Assembly (NCBI RefSeq): GCF_003047265.1
Contig: NZ_PZYY01000001.1
Span: 310,001-374,000, forward strand
Length of the DNA stretch: 64,000 nucleotides
Reading direction: 5' to 3'
Origin: Nocardioides terrigena
GTDB taxonomy: Bacteria > Actinomycetota > Actinomycetes > Propionibacteriales > Nocardioidaceae
A program made the position numbers and the translations under genes. The notes under the pieces were generated by a model. That model was not told the origin of the DNA. It made no database searches and saw only the letters and a list, made by a program, of their open reading frames with translations. Below, piece by piece: positions 48,629 to 57,274 of the stretch (within the stretch, counting starts at the first letter, position 1; each line of letters opens with the position of its first letter).

Positions 48629-49354
48629 ATGCGTCTCCCCTCCATCCGCCGCCCGTCCCCGTCCATGGCCGTCTCCGTGATGGCTCTCGTGGTCGCCTCG
48701 ACCGGCACGTCCTACGCCGCCGGCCTGATCGGTTCCGACGACATCCGCAACGGCTCGATCAAGTCCGTGGACGTCAAGGACAACAACCTCAAGGGCCGCG
48801 ACGTGAAGAACGGGTCGCTCGGCTCGATGGACATCCGCGACAAGTCGCTCAAGGTCCGCGACTTCGCCGACGGCCAGCTCCCCGCCGGTGCGCAGGGTCC
48901 CGCCGGTGTCGGCCGCTGGGCCCTCGTCGACGCGGCCGGTGCGATCATCGCCCAGTCCGGCGGCTTCTCGGTCACCGCGGCCTACCCGACCCTCGCCCCC
49001 ATGGGCGCCGACGCCGCCGGCCTGCGCGCCAACGGCAACGTCTACATCAACGCCGGCGAGGACCTGAGCAACAACGCCGTCATCGCGACCATCGCGCTGC
49101 AGAACACCGTCGACCAGAACGGCGACACCGTGACCAACGGCCGCGCCGCGGGCGCCGACGCCAACCCGGAGTTCTCCGGCGAGGTCTCGGCCGCCGTGTG
49201 CCAGCCCGGCGTCGTCAACTGCGCGCCTCCCGGCACCGGCAACAGCAGCCACCTCGTGGTCAGCCCGCGGCTCAGCGACGGCAGCGTCACCACCGCCGAC
49301 AACCGCAAGCGCTTCTACGTCGTCGTGAGCGGCGACTCGAGCGACCGTTCCTGA
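48629..49354 (+). CDS. Secreted protein with N-terminal decapeptide repeats
   Basis: The precursor is 241 residues; GAAGG precedes the ATG at 48629. A signal peptide (about 1-31, MAVSVMALVVASTGTSYAAG core) is followed by five exact-register ten-residue repeats each beginning with Asp: DIRNGSIKSV, DVKDNNLKGR, DVKNGSLGSM, DIRDKSLKVR and DFADGQLPAG (about 37-86), then a collagen-like AQGPAGVG and a strand-rich C-terminal domain with two cysteines. The repeat style is common in secreted actinobacterial proteins of unknown role. Monocistronic. Confidence 0.75.
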   Translation: MRLPSIRRPSPSMAVSVMALVVASTGTSYAAGLIGSDDIRNGSIKSVDVKDNNLKGRDVKNGSLGSMDIRDKSLKVRDFADGQLPAGAQGPAGVGRWALVDAAGAIIAQSGGFSVTAAYPTLAPMGADAAGLRANGNVYINAGEDLSNNAVIATIALQNTVDQNGDTVTNGRAAGADANPEFSGEVSAAVCQPGVVNCAPPGTGNSSHLVVSPRLSDGSVTTADNRKRFYVVVSGDSSDRS

Positions 49355-49396
49355 CCGACCCACCAGCTCACGGGTGGCGGGGCAACGATGTGGGGT

Positions 49397-50317
49397 CTAC
49401 GCCCCGCCGCCCGTGTTGAACGGTGAGGTCTTGCTCGAGGCCATCTCGACGGCCTCCGCCAGGCTGATCGACCCCAGTGCCTCCAGGATGTCGACACCGA
49501 CCCCGTTGACCTCCGGGCCCGGGACCAGCGGCACGATCGTGTGCACCAGCCGGTCGTCGTACGCATGGACCATCGTGAAGGACTGCGACCCGTCGACGCC
49601 GGACACGAAGCGCTCCACCGGCGCCGGGTCCGAGGTGTAGCAGGACGCCGACGCCACCGAGACGGGCACGCCGGCGAAGGTCGACCAGGTCGAGAAGTGC
49701 AGGTGCCCGGAGAGGATCCCGCGCACGTCGCTGCCCTCCACGACGGCGGCGAGTCGGTGCTGCTCGTGCAGCTCGATCAGCTCGGCCGCGCGCAGCATCG
49801 GGAGCGGCAGCGGCGGGTGGTGCATCGCGAGCAGGGTGCCGTGCGGCGCGGGTGTCGCGAGCACGTCGGCCAGCCACTCCAGCTGCGCCTCGGTGAGGTC
49901 GCCGTGGTGGTAGCCGGGGACGCTGGTGTCGAGGGCGACGATCCGCAGCCCGTCCACCTCGTGCACCCGGTCCTGGGGGCCGTCGTCGTCGGAGTCGAAG
50001 AGGCCGCGGGCGTACGGCACCCGCTCGTCGTGGTTGCCCATCACCCAGACCACGACCGCGCCCATCGCCTCGGCGGCGGGCTCCACCAGCTCGCGCAGCC
50101 GTGCGTACGCCGCCGGCTCGGCCCTGTCGGCCAGGTCGCCGGTGAGGACCAGCGCCTGCGGGGCCGGGTCCACGGCTGCGAGCCGCTCCAGGGCGCGGGC
50201 CAGCCCGGCCTCGGTGTCGACGGCGCCGTACTGGAGCCGGCCGCCGGCCAGCAGGTGCGGGTCGGACAGGTGCGCGATCGTGTGCCGGGGTGCCGGGTAC
50301 TGGCCGAGTTGCCTCAC
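49397..50317 (-). CDS. Class III cyclic-nucleotide phosphodiesterase-like metallophosphoesterase
   Basis: The product is 306 residues from GTG 50317. The metallophosphoesterase motifs follow in order: LSDPHLL (D-x-H, about 17-23), LTGDLAD (about 58-64), MGNHDER (about 91-97), AMHHPP and SGHLHFS (GHxH, about 200-206). The spacing matches the CpdA/Rv0805 group that hydrolyses 3',5'-cAMP and other phosphodiesters. Rv0805 of Mycobacterium tuberculosis is the closest well-known type by eye. It is divergent from mptB. Confidence 0.86.
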   Translation of the reverse strand: MRQLGQYPAPRHTIAHLSDPHLLAGGRLQYGAVDTEAGLARALERLAAVDPAPQALVLTGDLADRAEPAAYARLRELVEPAAEAMGAVVVWVMGNHDERVPYARGLFDSDDDGPQDRVHEVDGLRIVALDTSVPGYHHGDLTEAQLEWLADVLATPAPHGTLLAMHHPPLPLPMLRAAELIELHEQHRLAAVVEGSDVRGILSGHLHFSTWSTFAGVPVSVASASCYTSDPAPVERFVSGVDGSQSFTMVHAYDDRLVHTIVPLVPGPEVNGVGVDILEALGSISLAEAVEMASSKTSPFNTGGGA

Positions 50318-50414
50318 GCCCGCAGGCTAGCGCCGCACGGGTCGTCGGCGAGGGGTCGGCGGGTGTTGCCGCGGCGTTCACCCACCCGTCCGCGACCGCT
50401 CCTACGGTGCGCTC

Positions 50415-51941
50415 GTGCTCACACGGGGATTCGCGGGCGGCGTGCTCGTCCTGCTCGGCGGCCTGGTCATCTCCACGTTGCCGCGCTCGACGGCCCTCCT
50501 CCGGGGCCCGCTGCTCCAGGACCTCCGGGCGGCGGAGGCCGGCCGGATGGCCGCGCTCGCGCTCGTGGTCCTCGGTCTCGGCCTGTACGCCGCCGCGTGG
50601 CTGGCGTTGTGCCGTCACGTCGCCCGGGCGGAGGGGGCGGCCCGTGACGACGGGATCGCCCTGGTCCGCCTCGCGGCGGTGCTGTGGTCGGCGCCCCTCG
50701 TGCTCGCCCCGCCCTTGTTCTCCAGGGACGGCTGGTCCTACGCCGCGCAGGGCGTCCTCGCGCACCTGGGCGTCTCGCCGTACGAGCACGGTCCGGGGGT
50801 CCTCGCCGGCCCGATCGTGCAGGGCGTCGACCCCCGCTGGATGGAGACGCCGGCGCCGTACGGCCCGCTTCCCCTCGCGCTCGGCGACGCGGCCGCGGAC
50901 CTCACCGACAACCCGTGGCTGCTGGTCATCGCGCACCGCGGAGCCGCGCTGGTCGGACTGGTCCTGCTCGGGTGGGCGGTGCCCCGGCTCGCGACCTGGT
51001 GCGGCACCAACCCCGCCCTCGCCTCGGCGCTGGTGCTCTGCTCACCGCTGATGCTGGCCAACGGGGTCGGCGGCCTCCACAACGACCTACTGATGGTCGG
51101 GTTGATGGCCGCAGCGGTGGTGCTCGCTGCCGAGCACGGCTGGGTGGCGGGAGCCGTCGTCGGGGGTCTCGCCGCGGCGGTCAAGCTCCCGGGCGGCCTG
51201 GTCTGCATCGGGGTCGTCCTCGTCGCGCTGCCGCTCGGCGCCCCGGTGGCACTGCGGGCCCGCCGCCTGGTCCAGGTCGGGGCCGTGGCCGTGGCCGCGC
51301 TGGTCGTGCCGGGGGTCGCGTGGGGGCTGGGCGTCGGCTGGGTGTCGGCGCTGGGGGTGCCCGGCACGGTCAACACCCCGTTGTCGCTGCCGACCGTGGT
51401 GGGAGGCTTCCTCGACCTGCTGGCCCGCCGGCTGGGCGCCGACCTCGCCCCGGCGACGTTCCTGGACCTGGTCCGCGGGCTCGCACAGGTCGGCATCGTG
51501 GCCGTGGCCGGAGGGGTCGCCCTGCGCGGCGCCACCGGGCGTCCGGATGCGGCGGTGCGGGCCGTGGCGCTCGTCGCGGGAGCGACCGTGCTCCTGAGCC
51601 CGGTCGTCCACCTCTGGTACTTCCTGTGGGTCAAGCCGTTCCTGGCCGTGCAGCGGCTGCCGCGAGTCGCGGCCACGGGCCTGCTGGCGGGATCGGTGGT
51701 CACCGGTCTGGTCGCACCCCTCGACTCCTCTCTGCACGGGGCCTACCTGGCGATCGTGGTCGGATCGATGGCCGTGACTGTGGCGGTGCTCGTCCTGCTC
51801 ACCACCACGGCGGCCCGCGACCGCCTGGAGAAGATCGCCACCGCCCCGTGGCTGCCGGAGCCGGCTCAGCGCGCCGGCACGACCCGCCCGGTGACCTCGC
51901 CGAGCGCGATCCGGCCACCCGACGTGCCGGGCGCGGTGTAG
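50415..51941 (+). CDS. mptB: Polyprenol-phosphate-mannose-dependent alpha-1,6-mannosyltransferase, MptB type
   Basis: This GT-C glycosyltransferase is 508 residues from GTG 50415, with about twelve helices. The GT-C loop after helix 3 has SRDGWSYAAQGVLAHLGVSPYEHGPGVL (about 102-130), the MptB/MptA pattern of a D-x-Y/W-S-Y-A-A-Q-G segment, and HNDLLMVGLMAAAV follows. In mycobacteria and corynebacteria MptB starts the alpha-1,6-mannan of lipomannan. Its last 25 codons overlap the fahA 3' end antiparallel by 76 bp. Confidence 0.82.
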   Translation: MLTRGFAGGVLVLLGGLVISTLPRSTALLRGPLLQDLRAAEAGRMAALALVVLGLGLYAAAWLALCRHVARAEGAARDDGIALVRLAAVLWSAPLVLAPPLFSRDGWSYAAQGVLAHLGVSPYEHGPGVLAGPIVQGVDPRWMETPAPYGPLPLALGDAAADLTDNPWLLVIAHRGAALVGLVLLGWAVPRLATWCGTNPALASALVLCSPLMLANGVGGLHNDLLMVGLMAAAVVLAAEHGWVAGAVVGGLAAAVKLPGGLVCIGVVLVALPLGAPVALRARRLVQVGAVAVAALVVPGVAWGLGVGWVSALGVPGTVNTPLSLPTVVGGFLDLLARRLGADLAPATFLDLVRGLAQVGIVAVAGGVALRGATGRPDAAVRAVALVAGATVLLSPVVHLWYFLWVKPFLAVQRLPRVAATGLLAGSVVTGLVAPLDSSLHGAYLAIVVGSMAVTVAVLVLLTTTAARDRLEKIATAPWLPEPAQRAGTTRPVTSPSAIRPPDVPGAV

Positions 51942-53104
51942 CGCAGGGTGACCTCGTCACCGTCCTCGAGGAACGTGCGCTCCCGACCGCCGGCCGTGAA
52001 GGGCTCCTGGCCGCCCCAGCTGAGCTCGAGCAGGGAGCCGCGCTGGTCCGCGTCGGGGCCGGAGATGGTGCCCGAGGCCCACAGGTCACCGGTGCGCACG
52101 GAGGCGCCGTTGACCGTGGTGTGGGCGAGCATCTGCGCGGGCGACCAGTACATCGTGGCGTAGGGCGGTCGGGAGACGACCTCGCCGTCGAGGACGACCT
52201 CCACCGCGATGTCGAGGCCGGCCGGGCCGTCCACGCGCAGGTAGTCCAGCGGCTCGGGGTCCTGGCCGGGCAGGTCCGTCCAGGCGGCGTCCAGCGCGGC
52301 CAGCGGGGTCACCCAGTGGCTGATGGAGGTCGCGAACGACTTGCCGAGGAACGGGCCGAGGGGGACGTACTCCCAGGCCTGCACGTCGCGTGCGGACCAG
52401 TCGTTGAGCCCGACCACGCCGAAGGTGTGGGCAGCGAAGTCGGCGGTGGACACCCGCTCGCCGAGCCGCGTCGGCGTGCCGACCACGAAGCCGAGCTCGG
52501 CCTCGATGTCGAGGCGACGGCTGGGCCCGTACGTCGGGGCGTCGTCCGCCGGTGCCTTCCGCTGCCCGCAGGGGCGGACGATGTCGGTCCCCGACGCGAC
52601 GACGGTCCCGGACCGCCCGTGGTAGCCGACCGGCAGGTGCTTCCAGTTGGGCAGCAGCGGCTCGGCGTCGGGGCGGAAGATCCGGCCGACGTTGGAGGCG
52701 TGGTGCTCGGAGGCGTAGAAGTCGACGTAGTCGCCCACCTCGATCGGCAGGTGCATCTCCACCGCGGTGAGCGGGTGGAGGTGCGGGGCGGTGCGGGCCT
52801 CGTGCACGTCGTGGCCGAGCACCTCGACGATCCACTCCCGGGCGATCGCCCACTGCTCGGGTCCCATCGCCATGAAGGCGTTGAGGCTGGGGGTCCGCCA
52901 CGCGGCGGCCAGGACGGAGGCGGGGTCGCCGATCTCGGCGACCGGCGCCAGGTCGAGCACGTGGTCACCGATGCGGACGCCCACGCGGGGGTCGTCGCCA
53001 CCCCCCTCCTGGTCGCGGAGGGAGAACACGCCGTACGGCAGGTTGTCGAGGTCGAAGAGGGAGCCCGCGGCGCCCTCCACCCAGGTGGTGGTCGTCTCGG
53101 TCAT
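51866..53104 (-). CDS. fahA: Fumarylacetoacetase
   Basis: This enzyme hydrolyses fumarylacetoacetate to fumarate and acetoacetate, ending tyrosine/homogentisate breakdown. It is 412 residues. The N-terminal domain contains FSLRDQEGGGDDPRVGVRIG, and the catalytic domain YVDFYASEHHASNVGRIFRP (metal Asp and catalytic His), LPVGYHGRSGTVVASG, RLDIEAELGFVVG (metal Glu pair) and FGVVGLNDWSARDVQAWEYVPLGPFLGKSFATSISHWVTPL. The ATG at 53104 overlaps the stop of the uncharacterised upstream gene (ATGA). Confidence 0.94.
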   Translation of the reverse strand: MTETTTTWVEGAAGSLFDLDNLPYGVFSLRDQEGGGDDPRVGVRIGDHVLDLAPVAEIGDPASVLAAAWRTPSLNAFMAMGPEQWAIAREWIVEVLGHDVHEARTAPHLHPLTAVEMHLPIEVGDYVDFYASEHHASNVGRIFRPDAEPLLPNWKHLPVGYHGRSGTVVASGTDIVRPCGQRKAPADDAPTYGPSRRLDIEAELGFVVGTPTRLGERVSTADFAAHTFGVVGLNDWSARDVQAWEYVPLGPFLGKSFATSISHWVTPLAALDAAWTDLPGQDPEPLDYLRVDGPAGLDIAVEVVLDGEVVSRPPYATMYWSPAQMLAHTTVNGASVRTGDLWASGTISGPDADQRGSLLELSWGGQEPFTAGGRERTFLEDGDEVTLRYTAPGTSGGRIALGEVTGRVVPAR

Positions 53105-53973
53105 CGCGGCGGCTCCGTGCTGTCGTGGGGGAGGAGGTCGAGGGAGAGGAGGTCGGCGACCGGCTCGTCGACCGAGCAGGTGCCGAACGAGGTGAACCAG
53201 CGACGGGCGCGGGCGACCTCCTCGAGGTCCACCCCGAGCCGGGTGGCGTCGCGCTCCTCCAGGGTCGCGACGGTGTCGTCGCGGGAGGCGCCGTCGAAGG
53301 CCCGGCCCGTGGCGAGCAGGACGTTGAGGAAGCCGTGCTGCTCGAAGCCCTCGGCGGACGTGTGCCGCACGGCGTGGTGCAGCCCCGCGGTGCACTTGAA
53401 CGGCACCTCGCGGTCGAGCGCGGCGTCGATCCAGGCGGCGAGGGTGGCCGAGGTGGGGAAGAGGTGGGCCTCCACGCCACCGGTGCGGAGCTTGATCCGC
53501 AGCTCGGCGGCCGCCACCTCGTCGGCCGCGGCCTCCCAGCCGTACGACGGGTCGGCCTGCGGCAGCTCGACGAAGACGGTCACCTCGTCGGTGAGGAGTC
53601 CCTCGTCGCGGGCGTGGTCGAGCGCCGCGACGACGCGGCGGGCGTTGCCGGCGAGGTCGTCGGGGTCGCGCAGCGCGATCTCCAGGCCCGTGACGGACAG
53701 GCCGAGGCGGGCGGCGATGCCGAGGGGCCCGGCGACCTGCCCGGCGCCTCCGGTGACCACGACGGACAGGGGGTGGGACACCCCACGCAGGAGCGGGAGG
53801 TCGGTGTCCCGGAGCACGAACGACCCGAGCAGGTCGCCGTACCGGGCGCGGCGGTGCTCGCCGTGCGCCGCGGTGGCGTCGTGGAGGGGGACGTCGCCGG
53901 GCGGGAACATCGCGGCGTCGTCGAGCAGGCCGGACCAGGCGGGCGGGAGCGGGGCTGGCTGGGAGACGGGCAC
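53101..53973 (-). CDS. Uncharacterised protein of the homogentisate operon
   Basis: I do not recognise a characterised family for this 290-residue soluble protein (GTG 53973). Alternating strand-helix segments and the conserved-looking LRIKLRTGG (about 150-158), FPTSATLAAWID and VPFKCTAGLHHAVRHT (about 193-208) suggest a beta/alpha-barrel with a basic active site. It is translationally coupled to fahA and divergent from hmgA across a palindrome, so it very likely acts in homogentisate breakdown. The pathway step without an evident gene here is maleylacetoacetate isomerisation; whether this protein does it is only a hypothesis. Confidence 0.8.
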   Translation of the reverse strand: MPVSQPAPLPPAWSGLLDDAAMFPPGDVPLHDATAAHGEHRRARYGDLLGSFVLRDTDLPLLRGVSHPLSVVVTGGAGQVAGPLGIAARLGLSVTGLEIALRDPDDLAGNARRVVAALDHARDEGLLTDEVTVFVELPQADPSYGWEAAADEVAAAELRIKLRTGGVEAHLFPTSATLAAWIDAALDREVPFKCTAGLHHAVRHTSAEGFEQHGFLNVLLATGRAFDGASRDDTVATLEERDATRLGVDLEEVARARRWFTSFGTCSVDEPVADLLSLDLLPHDSTEPPR

Positions 53974-53999
53974 GGGGCTACCCTAGCCATCATGCACAT

Positions 54000-54019
54000 A
54001 ACGGACGAACACGTCCGTT
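54000..54019. promoter_or_regulatory. Palindromic operator between hmgA and the fahA operon
   Basis: AACGGACG (54000-54007) and CGTCCGTT (54012-54019) form a perfect 8-bp inverted repeat over AACA; a further half-site CGGACG begins at 54024. It lies in the 79-bp gap between divergent starts at 53973 and 54053, a typical place for a TetR-, MarR- or IclR-type catabolic repressor. No regulator gene is adjacent in the window. Confidence 0.7.
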
Positions 54020-54052
54020 TATCGGACGGAACTCCCAGACAGGACGTGGACG

Positions 54053-55288
54053 ATGGCGCACTACCGGAGCGCGGGATCCATCCCGCCGAAGCGGCACACC
54101 CAGCACCGCGATCCCGAGGGCCGACTCTACTTCGAGGAGCTGATGGGCGAGGAGGGCTTCTCCTCCGACTCCTCCCTCCTCTACCACCACGGCGTGCCGT
54201 CGGCGCTCGTCGACAGCCGGACGTGGGAGCTCTCCGACCAGTCGCGCACGCCCAACCACCCGCTCAAGGCGCGACACCTGCGGCTGCACGACCTCGAGAC
54301 CGGCACCTGCCCGGTCGAGGGCCGCCGCCTCGTGCTGGGCAACAACGACGTCCGGATCGCCTACGTCCTCACCGGGACCGACCCCTCGCCGCTCTACCGC
54401 AACGCCATCGGCGACGAGTGCGTCTACGTCGAGCACGGCACCGGCACCGTCGAGACCGTGTTCGGGGTCGTCGCCTACCGCACCGGCGACTACGTCGTCA
54501 TCCCGCGCGCGACCACCCACCGCTGGGTGCCCGCCGAGCCGAGCCGGCTCTACGCCGTCGAGGCCAACAGCCACATCCACCCGCCCAAGCGCTACCTGTC
54601 GCGCTTCGGGCAGCTCCTCGAGCACGCGCCGTACTGCGAGCGGGACCTGCACGGCCCCACCGACCTCGACGCGCTGGTGGCGCGCCACCGCGACCTCACC
54701 GACGTCGACGTGCTGGTCAAGCACCGCACCAGCGCCGGCATCCTCGGCACCCGGATGACCTACGCGACGCACCCCTTCGACGTCGTCGGCTGGGACGGCT
54801 GCCTCTACCCCTACACGTTCAACATCGACGACTACATGCCGATCACCGGCAAGATCCACCAGCCGCCGCCGGTGCACCAGGTCTTCGAGGGCTGGAACTT
54901 CGTGATCTGCAACTTCCTGCCCCGCAAGGTCGACTACCACGAGCTGGCGATCCCGGTGCCCTACTACCACTCCAACGTCGACAGCGACGAGGTCATGTTC
55001 TACGTCGGTGGCGACTACGAGGCGCGCAAGGGGTCGGGCATCAACCTCGGCTCGATCTCGCTGCACCCCGGCGGCTACGCCCACGGCCCGCAGCCGTCGG
55101 CCATCGAGGCGTCGCTCGGCGCGGACTACTTCGAGGAGTCCGCCGTCATGGTCGACACCTTCGCGCCGCTCGACCTCGGCGAGGGCGGCCTCGCCGTCGA
55201 GGACCCGGCGTACGCCTGGACGTGGGCGGGGCGTGGTCCCGACGCGGACGGCACCGACGGCGGGCCGGCGGTCTACAGCAACAGCTGA
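54053..55288 (+). CDS. hmgA: Homogentisate 1,2-dioxygenase
   Basis: This non-haem Fe(II) dioxygenase opens the homogentisate ring to maleylacetoacetate. It is 411 residues, a little shorter than the animal and proteobacterial enzyme (about 430-445). The cupin fold is visible in ECVYVEHGTGTVETVFGVVAYRTGDYVVIPRATTHRW, and the iron-site region in VPYYHSNVDSDEVMFYVGGDY (His and Glu) and SISLHPGGYAHGP (His). It is divergent from the fahA operon and ends before a 21-bp perfect terminator stem. Confidence 0.9.
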   Translation: MAHYRSAGSIPPKRHTQHRDPEGRLYFEELMGEEGFSSDSSLLYHHGVPSALVDSRTWELSDQSRTPNHPLKARHLRLHDLETGTCPVEGRRLVLGNNDVRIAYVLTGTDPSPLYRNAIGDECVYVEHGTGTVETVFGVVAYRTGDYVVIPRATTHRWVPAEPSRLYAVEANSHIHPPKRYLSRFGQLLEHAPYCERDLHGPTDLDALVARHRDLTDVDVLVKHRTSAGILGTRMTYATHPFDVVGWDGCLYPYTFNIDDYMPITGKIHQPPPVHQVFEGWNFVICNFLPRKVDYHELAIPVPYYHSNVDSDEVMFYVGGDYEARKGSGINLGSISLHPGGYAHGPQPSAIEASLGADYFEESAVMVDTFAPLDLGEGGLAVEDPAYAWTWAGRGPDADGTDGGPAVYSNS

Positions 55289-55295
55289 CCGCAGC

Positions 55296-55340
55296 TGGGT
55301 GTGGCTTCGGTGTCACCAGGTGACACCGAAGCCACACCCA
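55296..55340. terminator. Perfect 21-bp bidirectional terminator
   Basis: The arms 55296-55316 and 55320-55340 are perfect 21-bp complements with a CAG loop, starting eight bases after the hmgA stop and ending 18 bp from the convergent ABC exporter stop. It is the strongest hairpin in the window. Confidence 0.85.
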
Positions 55341-55357
55341 CCGGTCGGACGGGGGTT

Positions 55358-57274
55358 TCAGGAGGTCCAGGCGCGCCAGAGCGCGGCGTACTCGCCGTCG
55401 AGCTCGACGAGCTCGTGGTGGCTGCCGAGCTCCACGATGCGGCCGTCGATCACCACCGCGATGCGGTCGGCGTCGTGGGCCGTGTGCAGCCGGTGGGCGA
55501 TCGCGACGACGGTGCGACCCTCGAGCAGGTTGTTCATCGAGCCCTCGAGGGTGCGCGCGGTCCGCGGGTCGATCAGCGAGGTCGCCTCGTCGAGGACCAG
55601 CGTGTGCGGGTCGGCGATGATCAGCCGCGCCAATGCGACCTGCTGGGCCTGCGCCGGAGTCAGGGAGTAGCGGCCGGAGCCGATCACGGTGTCGAGGCCC
55701 TGCGGCAGCCGCTCGACCCAGAGCAGCGAGCCGACGGCCCGCAGCGCCTCGCGCACGGCGTCGTCGTCGGAGCCCTCGCGGGCCAGCACGATGTTGTCCC
55801 GCACCGAGCCGATGAAGACGTGGTGCTCCTGGGTGACGAGCGCGACCTCGGTGCGCAGCACCTCCAGCGGCAGGTCGACCAGCTCGACCCCGCCGACGCT
55901 GGCCGACCCGGTCCGGGGCCTGTTGATGCCCGAGAGCAGCCGACCCAGCGTCGACTTGCCCGAGCCGCTCGGCCCCACGATGGCCAGGCGCTCCCCGACG
56001 CCGAGGCGCAGGTCGACGCCGTGCAGCACGTCGTGTCCTTTGCGGTAGGCGAAGCGGAGGTCGTCGCCGACCAGGTCGGTGCCGTCGGGCAGCCGGTCGC
56101 CGGCCTCGCGGTCGGGCCGGACCTCGGCGATGCCGAGCAGCCGGCTCGTCGACGCGGCACCGACCTGCAGGCGGTCGACCTCCCCGATCAGCCGGTCGAG
56201 CGGGTCGCCCAGCGCCTCGACGTAGAGGACGGCGGCGGTGATCTGGCCGAGGTCGACCCACCCGCGCGTGTAGGCGTAGGCGCCGACCAGCAGGGTGATC
56301 ACCCGCGGCGTCTGGAAGGCGAAGTTGAGCGCCGTGAAGAGCACGTTGCGCAGCGTCATGCCGTAGCGCTCGGCCTGTGCCGACACCTCGATGTCGTCGT
56401 CGCCGGCGCGGACCCGCTCCCCGGAGAGGCCCAGCGCCTCGAGGGTGCGGGCGCCCTCGACGGTCTCGGTGAGCGTCGTGTTGATGCGGGAGTAGGTCGC
56501 GCCCTCGGTGATGTAGCCCTTGGGTGCGCGCCGCAGGTAGCGGCGCACGGCGGGGGCCGAGGTGGCGAAGGTGAGCAGCGCCGGTACCGCGAGGACCACG
56601 GAGTTGAGCAGCATCGCGCCGATCGAGAGGACGACCGTCAGCAGCGAGATGATGGCCATCGGCAGGCCGTACTGGACCGAGCGGCTCATCGTGCCGACGT
56701 CGCGCGTGACGCGGGTGACGAGGTCGCCGGTGCTGGCGCTCTCCACCGCCCCGAGTGGCAGCCGCAGGATCGTGCGCACGATGTACTCGCGGGCCGTCGA
56801 GAGCAGGTCCTGGCCGAAGATCGTGGAGGTGCGCTGCGCGATGAACGTGAACGCCGCCTGGAGCAGCACGACGCCGACGATGGCCAGGGCGAGCGTGTCG
56901 AGCGGCAGGCCGCCGCCGTCGACGGTGGTGTTGACCAGCTCGCCCAGCAGACGGGGCACCACCAGGCCGGTGGCGGCGGCGAGCGCGTTGAAGGCCACGA
57001 GCGCGGCGAACATGCCCTTGCGGCTGGTCAGCAGGTCTCGGAAGAACGCGAGCACGGCGCGGTTGCCGGACACCGGCCACCCGCGCACGGGGTTGCGCGA
57101 GGCGTCGTAGACGTCCTCGGCCCGCTGCCGTCGCAGGTCGTGACGCGCCCACAGGGCCCGGTTGCGCTCCGCCGGCGACGCGTCGACGGGCGGATGCAGC
57201 TCGGGCGGGATCACGGGCGGGTCGAGGGTCCGGTCGCGCCAGGTGTCGGGCGAGGTCGCCAGCAGGTCGGTCAT
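55358..57274 (-). CDS. ABC exporter half-transporter with canonical Walker motifs but degenerate signature
   Basis: The product is 638 residues. A hydrophilic N-terminal region (1-70) is followed by six helices (about 90-350) and an ATPase domain. Walker A is GPSGSGKST (434-442, K440), Q-loop Q482, Walker B LVLDE (D562, E563) and the switch H594 in AIAHRL: all intact. The signature, normally LSGGQ, reads SLTPAQ (about 537-542). It pairs with the upstream half-transporter, which has the reverse pattern. ATG 57274 overlaps that gene's stop (ATGA). An exporter of lipid, peptide or drug is likely; substrate unknown. Confidence 0.9.
   Translation of the reverse strand: MTDLLATSPDTWRDRTLDPPVIPPELHPPVDASPAERNRALWARHDLRRQRAEDVYDASRNPVRGWPVSGNRAVLAFFRDLLTSRKGMFAALVAFNALAAATGLVVPRLLGELVNTTVDGGGLPLDTLALAIVGVVLLQAAFTFIAQRTSTIFGQDLLSTAREYIVRTILRLPLGAVESASTGDLVTRVTRDVGTMSRSVQYGLPMAIISLLTVVLSIGAMLLNSVVLAVPALLTFATSAPAVRRYLRRAPKGYITEGATYSRINTTLTETVEGARTLEALGLSGERVRAGDDDIEVSAQAERYGMTLRNVLFTALNFAFQTPRVITLLVGAYAYTRGWVDLGQITAAVLYVEALGDPLDRLIGEVDRLQVGAASTSRLLGIAEVRPDREAGDRLPDGTDLVGDDLRFAYRKGHDVLHGVDLRLGVGERLAIVGPSGSGKSTLGRLLSGINRPRTGSASVGGVELVDLPLEVLRTEVALVTQEHHVFIGSVRDNIVLAREGSDDDAVREALRAVGSLLWVERLPQGLDTVIGSGRYSLTPAQAQQVALARLIIADPHTLVLDEATSLIDPRTARTLEGSMNNLLEGRTVVAIAHRLHTAHDADRIAVVIDGRIVELGSHHELVELDGEYAALWRAWTS

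Noticed and set aside
50684..53986. An 1100-codon plus-strand open frame
   Set aside because: It overlaps mptB out of frame and runs antisense to fahA and its upstream gene, which have clear family motifs.
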